In this document: positions 9,300 through 17,468 of the stretch, in pieces
Layout: every line of letters starts with the position of its first letter
Numbering within the stretch: position 1 is the first letter of the stretch
Assembly: GCA_046350555.1 (NCBI GenBank)
Contig: JAXMAF010000022.1
Span: 16,767 to 80,766, forward strand
Length of the DNA: 64,000 nucleotides
DNA from: JAXMAF01 sp046350555
GTDB lineage: Bacteria > Planctomycetota > Phycisphaerae > Phycisphaerales > SM1A02
Reading direction: 5' to 3'
The notes under the pieces: model-generated
What the model was told of the DNA's origin: nothing
Databases searched by the model: none
What the model saw: the letters and a program-made list of their open reading frames with translations, nothing else
Translations under genes and position numbers: made by a program

Positions 9300-9548
9300 A
9301 TCGCCTGAGAAGCCGGTTCGAATGCCTTGTCGCGGCCCCGCTGCACACTCGTCCTCGAACGCACATTCCGATCGCAGGTCGCCGTGGCGTCGCCGTCGGA
9401 GCTTGGCCGAGCCCGCGCGGCACACGGCGAACGGTGCCGCACGGGCGCCCAGGACCACCGAGAGGGCCACGCAGGGCCACCCAGGGCCACCGCGCCGATG
9501 CACGGTCGCGTGGCGCGACAGCGCACCGATCGCGTCCGCCCCTTGTGG

Positions 9549-9977
9549 TTACTCGCTGCGCGACTCGACGTCGGTCGGAGTACTCGCGGCTGCGCCCACC
9601 GGCTGGCCGGAGGCACGGAGCTTGATCTCGTCGGCGAGCTGCTGCTGTCCATCGGCGGCGCGCATCTGGTCCTCGGTCATGTGATCCGCGCGGGCCACCA
9701 ACGAGCGAAGGACGCGCTCCGAGAGGTTCAGGTCGCGCTCGATGCCGACGAGTGCGCTGCTCTTCGCCTTGAAGTAGGCGAGGAAGTAGATCCCGCGCTT
9801 GTTGCCGCGGATGTCGTACGCGAGGCGTCGCTCGTCCCACTTCTTGAGCGCCAGCAGCTCGGCGTCGGCGCGCGACAGGATCTCGCGCAGGTGGTCGAGG
9901 CAGCCAGCGAGGTCGGCGCCGGCCGACTGCGGAAAGAGAACGAGGGCTTCGTACGGATGAATGCGGATTTCGGCCAT
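9549..9977 (-). CDS. rpsF: Ribosomal protein bS6
   Basis: bS6 sits on the platform of the 30S subunit with bS18. The 142-residue product starts MAEIRIHPYEALVLFPQS. It contains the family landmarks KKWDERRLAYDIRGNKRGIYF and, toward the end of the conserved domain, ERDLNLSERVLRSLVARAD, followed by a 30-residue polar tail. The start at 9977 follows GGGAGG-like purines on the minus strand. pth lies about 125 bp upstream and ssb downstream. rpsR, normally between ssb and rplI in many bacteria, is absent here. Confidence 0.95.
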   Translation of the reverse strand: MAEIRIHPYEALVLFPQSAGADLAGCLDHLREILSRADAELLALKKWDERRLAYDIRGNKRGIYFLAYFKAKSSALVGIERDLNLSERVLRSLVARADHMTEDQMRAADGQQQLADEIKLRASGQPVGAAASTPTDVESRSE

Positions 9978-10102
9978 GGGAGGTGTGGTGCTGGGGGACG
10001 GTGGAACTGGACTTCGGTTCGAGCGTTGTCGCAGGCGCGGTGGCGTGGTCGTGCGTGGATGGTGGAGGCTGGATCGTGAGATGGACTGGATCGTGAGATG
10101 GA

Positions 10103-10807
10103 CTAGGAGCTGCCCTTGGAACCGGTCGTGGTGCCGGTGGACGAGCTGGCCGTCGTTCCGGCTTCGCTCGATGGCTTGCCGGCCGGTTCGTTGCGGCTGT
10201 TGAAGCGGTTCATCGCCGTGGAGATTCCCTCGGTGGCCCAGCAGGCGGCGGCCTTCACCGCGTCCTCGAGCGCCGGCTCGAGGCGCTCCCGCTGGTCCGG
10301 TCGAAAGTGACCCAGCACATAGCTCGACTGGGGAATCGCCTTCGGCGGGTCGATTCCGATACGCAGCCGCGCATAGGCGTCGGTGCCAAGGGCGAGCTCG
10401 ATGTCGGCGAGGCCGTTGTGGCCTCCGGCCGATCCGCGGTCGCGCAATCGGATGACGCCGCAGGCGAGCGCCAGGTCGTCGACGATCACGAGCAGGTCCT
10501 TCGATGGATCGAGCTTGTGGAAGCGGACCGCCTCGCCGACGGACTGGCCGGAGCGGTTCATGTAGGTGAGCGGCTTGAGCAGCAGGACGCGCGATGAATC
10601 CGCGTCGTCGATTCCCCCGGAACGAGCGCGGGGAGGGACGTCGAAGCGGGCTTCGAGCAGCAGGCCACCGAACTTGCTTCTCGCCGGACCGGCGACCGCG
10701 GGATCGCTGTGTCGGCGGGCAAGCCGATCGACGACCTCGAACCCGACGTTGTGCCGGGTTCGGTCGTACTCGGGACCGGGATTGCCCAGACCGACGATCA
10801 GCTTCAC
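10103..10807 (-). CDS. pth: Peptidyl-tRNA hydrolase
   Basis: Pth cleaves peptidyl-tRNA released from stalled ribosomes. The start is a GTG that overlaps the rplY stop as GTGA, implying translational coupling. The product begins VKLIVGLGNPGPEYDRTRHN, which includes the tRNA-binding Asn and the catalytic His of the family. It continues with LLLKPLTYMNRSG, VIVDDLALACGVIRLR, GSAGGHNGL and YARLRIGI. The last 45 or so residues (Ser/Thr/Gly-rich) are an extension beyond the normal 190-residue domain. It lies between rplY and rpsF, a frequent arrangement. Confidence 0.95.
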   Translation of the reverse strand: MKLIVGLGNPGPEYDRTRHNVGFEVVDRLARRHSDPAVAGPARSKFGGLLLEARFDVPPRARSGGIDDADSSRVLLLKPLTYMNRSGQSVGEAVRFHKLDPSKDLLVIVDDLALACGVIRLRDRGSAGGHNGLADIELALGTDAYARLRIGIDPPKAIPQSSYVLGHFRPDQRERLEPALEDAVKAAACWATEGISTAMNRFNSRNEPAGKPSSEAGTTASSSTGTTTGSKGSS

Positions 10808-11481
10808 GCCTTCTTCTCCTTCTTGTCCTTGTCGCCCGCGGCCTCGCCTTCGCCCTCGAGCTTGCGCTCGGTGATGACCTCGGGCTGCGTGCCGGTGCCT
10901 TCGACCACCGCGGCCTCGCCCTCGGCCATCTCCTGGATGAGCTCGATGCGCGCGATGATGTCGCTCGCCTCGAGATCGACGCGCACGCCCGCCGGCAGCG
11001 CAACCTCCTTCGCCAGGAGGACGTCGCCCATGTGCGAGATGTCGACCTTGATCTCGCCGGGGATGTCGCGCACCTTGCAGACGACGGGCAGCTCGGTCAC
11101 GTCGTAGGTGATGATGACGCCGGGCTTCTTCGCCGCTTCCGGCGTTCCGACGAAGCGGAGGTGGACGCTCACGTGCACCTCCTCGTCGAGATCGACGCGG
11201 GTCAGGTCGACGTGGATGACGTTGTCGCCGAGGTAGCCGAACTGCAGCTCCTTGACGAGGCACGTCTCGGTCTCGCCGCCTTCGATCTGCACGTTGACGA
11301 CGTGGATGCCGTGCTTGAGCAGGCCAAGCGTCTCCTTCTCGTCGAGCGAGACGGCGACCGGATTCGACTTGTGCCCGTAGATCACCGCGGGCAGACGGCC
11401 GTCGCGACGGATGCGCTGGGCGTAGCGGGAGCCGAGACGGTCGCGCTTGCGGGCGATGACGGTTGGGGTGTCGTGTGGCAT
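10804..11481 (-). CDS. rplY: Ribosomal protein bL25 (general stress protein CTC family)
   Basis: bL25 binds 5S rRNA. This 225-residue version has the N-terminal 5S-binding domain (RLGSRYAQRIRRDGRLPAVI, then YGHKSNPVAVSLDEKE) and the C-terminal TL5/CTC beta domain (HVDLTRVDLDEEVHVSVHLR, KPGVIITYDVTELPVVC, VDISHMGDVLLAKEV). It ends in an acidic and lysine-rich tail. It sits between prs and pth, a very common bacterial neighbourhood. Confidence 0.96.
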   Translation of the reverse strand: MPHDTPTVIARKRDRLGSRYAQRIRRDGRLPAVIYGHKSNPVAVSLDEKETLGLLKHGIHVVNVQIEGGETETCLVKELQFGYLGDNVIHVDLTRVDLDEEVHVSVHLRFVGTPEAAKKPGVIITYDVTELPVVCKVRDIPGEIKVDISHMGDVLLAKEVALPAGVRVDLEASDIIARIELIQEMAEGEAAVVEGTGTQPEVITERKLEGEGEAAGDKDKKEKKA

Positions 11482-11619
11482 GGAGGGGTTCCTGCGGATG
11501 GCGGGAAGCGGGGAGGGGAATCGGGGATCAGGGATCAGGAGTCGGGGAGACGTGTGATCGATTGGGGGTCGTGCAGGGATTCGGCGTTTGGGCTCGGCGC
11601 TTGGCCTCAGCGTTTGGTC

Positions 11620-12603
11620 TCAGCGCTTGGTCTCGGCGCCGCCACGGAAGAGGGCGCTCAGGGATTGGTCGTGATGGATCCGGTGAACGGCCTCGCCGAG
11701 CAGGGCCGCCACCGAGAGGACCTCGAAGCGATCCGCCATCGCGTCGACGCGGTTGCCGATGGGAATCGTGTCGCTGACGACGATCTTGCGGATCGGCGCC
11801 TTCGCCAGCCGATCGAGCGCGGGGCCGACGAGCACGCCGTGGGTCGCCGCGGCGAGCACCGTCGTCGCGCCGTGTTCCTTCACGAGCCGGGCGGCCTCGC
11901 AGACGGTTCCCGCGGTCGAGATCATGTCGTCGATCATGAGCACCGTGCGGTCGCGCACATCGCCGATGATCGTCCGGCTGGTGACCTGCGAGGCGTTGTT
12001 GCGGCGCTTGTCGATGATCGCAAGCTCGGCATTCAGCCGGGCCGCGTAGTGGTTGGCCATCTTGACGTTGCCGATGTCCGGCGAGACGACCACGAGGTCC
12101 CCGAGCTCGTCGCGCCTCGCGCGCATCCAGTCGAGGAGGACCGGCGATGCGCTGAGGTGGTCGACCGGAATGTCGAAGAAGCCCTGGATCTGCGCGGCGT
12201 GCAGGTCCATGCACACGACGCGGTGGGCGCCGGCCGCAACGATCAGGTTCGCCACGAGCTTCGCCGTGATCGGCACGCGCCCCTCGTCCTTGCGGTCCTG
12301 TCGGGCATAGGCGAAGTAGGGCATCACCGCGGTGATGCGCTTCGCGCTGGCCCGGCGGAGGCAGTCGATGTAGACGAGCAGCTCCATCAGGTTGTCGTTC
12401 ACCGGATCGCACGTCGACTGCACGACGAAGCAGTCGCGTCCGCGCACATCCTCGTCGAGCTTGACGAAGATCTCGCCATCCTCGAAGAGCGAGACGTGCC
12501 CGGCGCCGACCGGCAGGTCGAGGTGCCGGCACATCGCCGCGGCGAGCGGTCCACCCGCGCGTCCCGCGAAGATCTTGAGGTGGTTGCGGTCGTCGGCGCT
12601 CAT
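11620..12603 (-). CDS. prs: Ribose-phosphate pyrophosphokinase
   Basis: Makes PRPP from ribose 5-phosphate and ATP for nucleotide, His and Trp synthesis. The 327-residue protein shows the family landmarks: the flexible-loop residues in AVMPYFAYARQDRKDEGR, CMDLHAAQIQGFFDIPVDHL, the PRPP-binding loop VLMIDDMISTAGTVCEAARL and THGVLVGPALDRLA. The start codon overlaps the stop of the upstream glmU-like gene (ATGA), so both should be on one mRNA. This is the classic glmU-prs-rplY-pth order. The 137-bp gap to rplY contains a short run of direct repeats (variants of GGCTCGGCGCTTGG) near 11590-11640. Confidence 0.97.
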   Translation of the reverse strand: MSADDRNHLKIFAGRAGGPLAAAMCRHLDLPVGAGHVSLFEDGEIFVKLDEDVRGRDCFVVQSTCDPVNDNLMELLVYIDCLRRASAKRITAVMPYFAYARQDRKDEGRVPITAKLVANLIVAAGAHRVVCMDLHAAQIQGFFDIPVDHLSASPVLLDWMRARRDELGDLVVVSPDIGNVKMANHYAARLNAELAIIDKRRNNASQVTSRTIIGDVRDRTVLMIDDMISTAGTVCEAARLVKEHGATTVLAAATHGVLVGPALDRLAKAPIRKIVVSDTIPIGNRVDAMADRFEVLSVAALLGEAVHRIHHDQSLSALFRGGAETKR

Positions 12604-13514
12604 GCGCTCACCTCGGGCATGGCGTCGCGACGCGCCGACGCGGCGTGCGGTCGGTCGCGCCGCGCGAGAAGGATCGACTCCACGGTGCGCAACTGCTCCG
12701 GCGTGTTGACCGAGAGGACGTCCTCCGGCGGGACGGCGTCGACAACCTCCACGCCCCGGCCGTCGCGCAGCAGGATCTCGAAGACGTCGGTGAGGTAGAT
12801 CTCGCCGCTGGCATTGCCCGTGCCGACGCGGGCCAGCGCGGAGAAGAGGTCGTCGATCCGGAAGCAGTAGTAGCCGGGATTCACCTCGCGGATGGCGCGC
12901 TCCTCCGCGGAGGCGTCCTTCTGTTCGCGGATGCAGACGAAGCCGCCCCGAGCGTCGCGCACGATGCGCCCGTAGCCGGTCGGATCGTCGAGCGTGCTCG
13001 TGGCAAGGGTCGCGGCGGCGCCGCTGGCGCGATGGCGGTCGACCAGGAGCCGCAGCGTGTCGGCGCGGATGAGCGGACCATCTCCGTACAGGACCAAGAC
13101 ATCGGTTGGGGCGTGGGCCGCGTTGTTCGACGGGCCGCCGGCCGCATGCTTCGCCGGGTCGTGCGCGGGTGCCCTGAGGGCCTCCTCGGCGTGTTGCACG
13201 GCGTGACCAGTGCCGCGCTGTTCGTGCTGCGTGGCGTAGCGCACGTCCGCGTCGTCGCCACTGAAGACGGCTCGCACGTCGTCGGCGCGGTGGCCGACAA
13301 CGAGCACGATCGGCGCCGCGCCGACCGCGCGGCAGCTCGCGACGACCCAGCGCACCATCGGCGCGCCGGCGGCGACGTGGACGACCTTGGGAAGGTCGCT
13401 GTTCATGCGCGTCCCCTTCCCTGCGGCGAGGACGATCGCGGCGAGACCGCTTCGATCCACCGGTTTCGGTCGGTCCGTCGGGCGGCCGTGAGGTTGATCG
13501 GGTCGATGCGACAT
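12600..13514 (-). CDS. GlmU-type nucleotidyltransferase, N-terminal domain only
   Basis: A 304-residue NTP transferase of the UDP-N-acetylglucosamine pyrophosphorylase kind. Visible signatures are LAAIVLAAGKGTRMNSDLPK with its continuation VVHVAAGAPMVRWV, LVLYGDGPLIRADTLRLL, GYGRIVRDARGGFVCIREQK, REVNPGYYCFR and SVNTPEQLR. Full GlmU adds a C-terminal left-handed beta-helix acetyltransferase. Here the gene stops at prs with no hexapeptide repeats, so only the uridylyltransferase half is encoded. The ATG at 13514 (MSHRPDQ) was preferred to an in-frame ATG at 13571, because the longer extension is unconserved-looking and highly charged. Confidence 0.85.
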   Translation of the reverse strand: MSHRPDQPHGRPTDRPKPVDRSGLAAIVLAAGKGTRMNSDLPKVVHVAAGAPMVRWVVASCRAVGAAPIVLVVGHRADDVRAVFSGDDADVRYATQHEQRGTGHAVQHAEEALRAPAHDPAKHAAGGPSNNAAHAPTDVLVLYGDGPLIRADTLRLLVDRHRASGAAATLATSTLDDPTGYGRIVRDARGGFVCIREQKDASAEERAIREVNPGYYCFRIDDLFSALARVGTGNASGEIYLTDVFEILLRDGRGVEVVDAVPPEDVLSVNTPEQLRTVESILLARRDRPHAASARRDAMPEVSA

Positions 13515-13630
13515 GGAACGCGGTTCGATTCGTCGTTCACCACCGGCTTCACCGTGGCGCGGGTCGCGCATGACCGGATCGGCGGTGCCTGATCGGTGCC
13601 GCGAACGCCCGTCCGTCGTGGCAGCGGGAA

Positions 13631-13701
13631 TTCCCCTGCCTCGATTCGAACGAGGATCCTCTGGACCAAAACCAGGTGTGCTACCGTTGCACTACAGGGG
13701 A
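13631..13701 (-). tRNA. tRNA-Gln (anticodon TTG)
   Basis: The minus strand folds as a complete cloverleaf of 71 nt. It has acceptor TCCCCTG/CAGGGGA, D stem GTGC/GCAC, anticodon loop TTTTGGT (TTG), and T arm CCTCG-TTCGAAT-CGAGG. The discriminator is A and CCA is not encoded. The top pair of the anticodon stem is a C-A mismatch. It lies just upstream of the glmU-like gene on the same strand. Confidence 0.95.
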
Positions 13702-14115
13702 GCGAGCAGGCGCCGCGAGGCGTGAATCGGTCCTTGACGATGGACCGGGTCGTGCGAGCACACGATCCCAAATGCTTCCGGCCACGCTGGCCAGACACCG
13801 AACGACGCGGTCCGGCGTCTGACGAGGGCCGGGCACAAGGGCGTGCGCGAGTCCCGCTTCGACGACCATTTCCGCGGCATGTCCTCGCGAGGGCTGGAAC
13901 GTCCGTCAGCCGCGACTGGACGCCCCTTGCGGCGCCGGGCGGGGCGATGCTCGCCCGCCCGTCACCGACGGCCCGATCCGGCGCCACCCGACCTTGCAAA
14001 GGGAAGGGTGCCGGAGCTGGCTGGAGGACGCGGCAGTGTAGCGGACGATCGCAGGGGATCAAGCGACGGCGGAGTCGAGCCCTCGGGCCGGCATCGAACG
14101 GAGCGGCCTCGCCCC
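13702..14115. other. Gap without recognised gene between tRNA-Gln and rpsT
   Basis: About 410 bp between the minus-strand tRNA-Gln and the plus-strand rpsT promoter. Several frames are open on both strands, but their products are arginine-rich with no recognisable motif. I see no further tRNA or known RNA fold. It presumably contains the promoter for the minus-strand tRNA-Gln/glmU/prs transcript, which I could not place. Confidence 0.5.
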
Positions 14116-14143
14116 TTGACGCGATCGAGCCGACCGCCATAAT
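14116..14143 (+). promoter_or_regulatory. Sigma-70 type promoter of rpsT
   Basis: TTGACG (14116-14121), a 16-nt spacer, then CATAAT (14138-14143). Transcription would begin near 14150, about 40 nt before the rpsT start. This is one of the best -35/-10 matches I found in this GC-rich window, as expected for a ribosomal protein gene. Confidence 0.65.
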
Positions 14144-14188
14144 GCCCGATTCCGACTCGCCCGCCTCCTGCCACCCCACACTCGACCC

Positions 14189-14461
14189 GTGCCAAATACC
14201 GAATCAGCCAAGAAGCGCGTTCGCCAGTCCGTCACGCGAAACGCCCGCAACAACTGGCGCAAGCGGCGCGTGAAGGGTCAGGTCGCCGAGTTCCTCAAGG
14301 CGGTCCACGACAAGAACGTCGGCGTCGCCGAGACGGAGTTCCGCAAGATGGCGGCGCTGCTCGACAAGGTCGCCGACACCGGGACGATCCACAAGAACAC
14401 CGCGGCACGGCGCAAGAGCCGCATGGCGAAGCGGCTGAACGCGATGAAGAAGCCCGCATGA
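14189..14461 (+). CDS. rpsT: Ribosomal protein bS20
   Basis: A 90-residue basic helical protein that binds 16S rRNA at the bottom of the 30S body. The GTG start gives MPNTESAKKRVRQSVTRNAR, the standard opening of bS20. The remainder (IHKNTAARRKSRMAKRLN) is equally typical, and the length is normal. It is monocistronic, with a strong promoter about 45 bp upstream. A copy of the dispersed repeat element lies about 90 bp downstream. Confidence 0.97.
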   Translation: MPNTESAKKRVRQSVTRNARNNWRKRRVKGQVAEFLKAVHDKNVGVAETEFRKMAALLDKVADTGTIHKNTAARRKSRMAKRLNAMKKPA

Positions 14462-14551
14462 GCGGGCGACGAGGACGGCGCCGCGCCGGTCGAGCGTCAT
14501 CGAAGCGGCGTGGCGTCGCCGGGTGCGGGACGAAGCATCACGCGATGGGTT

Positions 14552-14657
14552 GATACGGATTCCAATAGACCTCCATGCGTTCGACCCTTTGCCCACAACG
14601 GCGTCTTGCGGCGGAACTGGGTTGGGTGGGGCGCGAGAGTCAACTGGGACGCGCATA
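14552..14657 (-). repeat. Dispersed intergenic element, copy 4
   Basis: In minus orientation: the plus strand reads GATACGGATTCCAATAGACC, CTCCATGCGTTCGACCC, GGCGGAACTGGGTTGGGTGG and GCGCGAGAGTCAACTGGGAC. It occupies most of the 300-bp gap between rpsT and the CPBP protease gene, which otherwise shows no gene. It is the best-conserved copy together with copy 6. Confidence 0.8.
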
Positions 14658-14761
14658 GGGCTTCCGTGGCCGATTGAGTCGAACGCGCGGCGGCGACCGC
14701 GCCGGTTCCCTTGACCGTCTCCGCGCCCCTCCCGCGACCTTCTCCGCGCCGGGCAACGCCG

Positions 14762-15559
14762 ATGGCCCGCCGACAATCGAAGTCCGCCGTCCTGTCCCCG
14801 CTCGAGGCGTATCCGGCGCAGGCTCGGCGCGCGCTGCACATCCTGCTCTTCGTCGGTCCGCTCGTCGTGATCTACGAGCTGGCCTTGTTGGCGCTGCTGC
14901 CGCGCCACCCAGACCTGCTCCCGAACCTCGCGCACGAGACGCTGTTGCGCTTCTTCGCGACCTTCGGGGTCGCCGGGCAGGTCCTGCCGGGGATCGTGCT
15001 GCTCGTCGTGCTGGTGCTCTGGCAGTTCCTCTCGGGCGAGTCATGGCGCCCGCGCTGGGCGGTGCCGGCGTTGATGGTCGTCGAGTCGCTGCTCGCCGCG
15101 ATGCCGCTGCTGATCTTCGGCCAGCTCGTCGGGCGCGTGATTCCGGCGGCCCTTGCCGCGGTGCCCATGGCGCCCAGCGGCGCCGCCGGCGGCCTCGATG
15201 CGCGCATCGGCGCGCTCGACCTCGCCGAGAAGCTGGTGATCTCGCTCGGTGCCGGGCTCTACGAGGAGCTCGTCTTCCGCATGTTGCTCATCGCGGTGAT
15301 CCACACCGTGCTCGTGGACATCGGCCGCGCGAGCCACCTCGTCGGAAGCGCCGTGGCCATCGCCGTCTCCGCAGCCGTCTTCACCTGGTACCACCCGCTC
15401 GCGGGCCCCGGCGGCGCCGTCTCCATGCAGCGCGTGGTCTTCTTCGCCGTCGCCGGTCTCTGGTTCGGCGTGCTCTTCGTCTTCCGCGGCTTCGGGATCG
15501 CGGTCGGCGCCCACGTGGCGTACGACGCGATCGTGGCGATGTGGCTCTTGGGCGGATAG
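14762..15559 (+). CDS. CPBP-family intramembrane metalloprotease
   Basis: A 265-residue membrane protein of the CAAX/Abi (CPBP) protease family. The hallmark EExxxR motif is visible as GLYEELVFRML (about residue 170). A second conserved histidine lies in a transmembrane segment (AVFTWYHPL), and a C-terminal one in GAHVAYDAIVAM. There are about seven hydrophobic helices. Family members cleave within membranes, and their bacterial substrates are mostly unknown. The ATG at 14762 (MARRQSK) is preferred to the upstream GTG at 14711, because it leaves a short basic N-terminus before the first helix. Confidence 0.85.
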   Translation: MARRQSKSAVLSPLEAYPAQARRALHILLFVGPLVVIYELALLALLPRHPDLLPNLAHETLLRFFATFGVAGQVLPGIVLLVVLVLWQFLSGESWRPRWAVPALMVVESLLAAMPLLIFGQLVGRVIPAALAAVPMAPSGAAGGLDARIGALDLAEKLVISLGAGLYEELVFRMLLIAVIHTVLVDIGRASHLVGSAVAIAVSAAVFTWYHPLAGPGGAVSMQRVVFFAVAGLWFGVLFVFRGFGIAVGAHVAYDAIVAMWLLGG

Positions 15560-15698
15560 GCGTCGGCTCCGCCGACTGGCGTGGCGTTGGCTTCGCGGAC
15601 TCGCACCGCGCGGCGGAAGGGATCGCGGCAGCGCCGCGATGCTGTTTCGGCCCCGGTTTCGCTCGCGGCTCCGCCCGGGCACGTCCGCGGCGCCCGAG

Positions 15699-16940
15699 CT
15701 ACACCGCCGCCAAGCCACGCTCCAGTCCCGCGATCAAGTCATCCACATGCTCGATCCCGACGCTGATCCTCACCAGCGAATCGCTGATGCCGAGCTTGGC
15801 GCGGTTCTCCGGCGGCACGCTCGCATGGGTCATGATCGCCGGATGTTCGATGAGCGACTCCACGCCGCCGAGTGATTCGGCCAGGGCGAAGAGCTCGACG
15901 TTCTCGAGGAAGCGGCGACTCTCGGCGAGACCGCCCTTGAGGAAGATCGTGATCATGCCGCCGAAGCCCGGAGCGATCGCCCCGTCGCGGCCCGAGGCGG
16001 CGCTGGAATCGAGCACCATCTGTCGCTTCGCCAGCGCGTGCTGCGGATGGCTCGGCAGTCCCGGATAGACGACGCGTTCCACCTTGGGCTGCTTGTCGAG
16101 CCACTGCGCGATGCGCATCGCGTTCGCGCAGTGTCGTTCGATGCGCACCGCGAGCGTCTTGAGCCCGCGCAGCGCGAGATACGCGTCGAATGGCCCCATC
16201 ACCGAGCCGATCGCGTTCTGCATGAATCGGAGCTTCTCGGCCAGATCCTTCCGCCGCGTCACGAGCACGCCGCCGACCACGTCGCTGTGGCCGCCGAGGT
16301 ACTTGGTGGCCGAGTGCATCACGATGTCGAAGCCGCCGCCGACTTCCCTGGAGAGCGGCCGCTGGAGGATCGGCGAGGCGAACGTGTTGTCGCAGACCGT
16401 GATCGCTCCGGCGGCGCGGCCGACCTCGGCGACCGCGGCGAGGTCGACGAGCTTGAGCGTCGGATTGCTCGGCGTCTCGACCCAGATCATCTTCGGCTTC
16501 ACCTCCGCCACGGCGCGTCGCACGCGCTCCGTGTCGCTCATGTCGACATACGTCGGCCTGAGCGCCATCGACCGCTCGCGCACGCGCGTGAAGAGCCGGA
16601 ACGTGCCGCCGTAGAGATCGTCCATTGCCAGGAGCCGGTCACCGCTGTCCAGGAGCTCCACGCACGTCGCCGTCGCCGCAAGCCCCGACGAGAAGGCGAA
16701 CCCTCCGCACGTCGTGTCGTCCTGCTCGGAAAGCCCGCTGCCTTCCAGCGCCGCGATGCACCGCTCGAACGCGAAGCGCGTCGGATTGTGGCTGCGCGAG
16801 TACTCGAAACCCTTGTGGACGCCGGGCGATTCCTGCGCGTACGTCGACGAGAGCGAAACCGGCGGCATGACCGCACCAGTGGTCGGATCGACGCGCTGCC
16901 CGCCGTGGATCGCGAGCGTGGCAAGGTGGGAGGAGTGCAT
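15699..16940 (-). CDS. Cystathionine gamma-lyase / gamma-synthase family PLP enzyme
   Basis: A 413-residue Cys/Met-metabolism PLP enzyme. It shows FSSGLAATATCVELL, the cofactor-contacting region YGGTFRLFTRV, ETPSNPTLKLVDL, VCDNTFASPILQRPL and the Schiff-base lysine in MHSATKYLGGHSDVVGG. Family members either make cystathionine (MetB) or split it to cysteine (CTH/MccB). The neighbour on the same strand is a cystathionine beta-synthase, which favours the lyase direction, that is reverse transsulfuration from homocysteine to cysteine. Sequence alone does not separate lyase from synthase. The two genes are separated by a 500-bp structured repeat element. Confidence 0.9.
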   Translation of the reverse strand: MHSSHLATLAIHGGQRVDPTTGAVMPPVSLSSTYAQESPGVHKGFEYSRSHNPTRFAFERCIAALEGSGLSEQDDTTCGGFAFSSGLAATATCVELLDSGDRLLAMDDLYGGTFRLFTRVRERSMALRPTYVDMSDTERVRRAVAEVKPKMIWVETPSNPTLKLVDLAAVAEVGRAAGAITVCDNTFASPILQRPLSREVGGGFDIVMHSATKYLGGHSDVVGGVLVTRRKDLAEKLRFMQNAIGSVMGPFDAYLALRGLKTLAVRIERHCANAMRIAQWLDKQPKVERVVYPGLPSHPQHALAKRQMVLDSSAASGRDGAIAPGFGGMITIFLKGGLAESRRFLENVELFALAESLGGVESLIEHPAIMTHASVPPENRAKLGISDSLVRISVGIEHVDDLIAGLERGLAAV

Positions 16941-16966
16941 CGGGTGAGGATACTGGAAGCGGCGAC

Positions 16967-17446
16967 GGGGGTTGGGCGAGGGGAGTTCGGAAGTTCGGAG
17001 TCAGGAATCAGGAATCAGGAGTCGGAGACCCCGTCCGACGGATACGTCTGCGCTGACGCGCCGACACATGGGTCGGGCGTCGTCGCAGTCATGTGCGTCG
17101 GACAGGGTCTCCGACTCCTGATTCCTGATTCCGAACTCCCTAACCGTCGCGCCGACACATGGGTCAGCGCGACAGCGCAATCATGTGCGTCGGACGGGGT
17201 CTCCGACTCCCGATTCCTGACTCCCACCCCAACCGTCGCGCCGACACACGGGTCGGCGTCAGCCGCAATCATGTGCGTCGGACAGGGTCTCCGACTCCTG
17301 ATTCCGGACTCCGGACTCCTGACTCCGAACTCCGAACTGCCGCGCCGACACACGGGTCGGCGCGTCAGCGCAATCACGTGCGTCGGACAGGGTCTCCGAC
17401 TCCTAATTCCTGATTCCTGACTCCCAACTCCCCTCACCCAACCCCC
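16967..17446. repeat. Inverted-repeat-bounded element with four internal tandem repeats
   Basis: Occupies nearly all of the gap between two minus-strand transsulfuration genes. The left arm (16967-17039) and right arm (17382-17446) are inverted copies of one another. The left arm reads GGGGGTTGGGCGAGGGGAGT then GAGTCGGAGACCCCGTCCGA, and the right arm is its complement. Between and including the right arm are four direct repeats starting at 17057, 17148, 17237 and 17341, of 89-104 bp. Each has CGCGCCGACACATGGGTC or a variant, a CAATCATGTGCGTCGGAC block and GGTCTCCGACTCCTGATTCC. There is no coding content. The transcript of such an element could fold into long hairpins. Confidence 0.8.
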
Positions 17447-17468
17447 GCATCCCGCACTCGTCGGCCCC

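Noticed and set aside
13702..14115. A further RNA gene between tRNA-Gln and rpsT
   Set aside because: I looked for tRNA, SRP RNA and tmRNA landmarks on both strands and found none.
16967..17446. Possible CRISPR array
   Set aside because: The repeats are about 90-100 bp with no unique spacers of regular size, and there are no cas genes. The inverted arms do not fit CRISPR.
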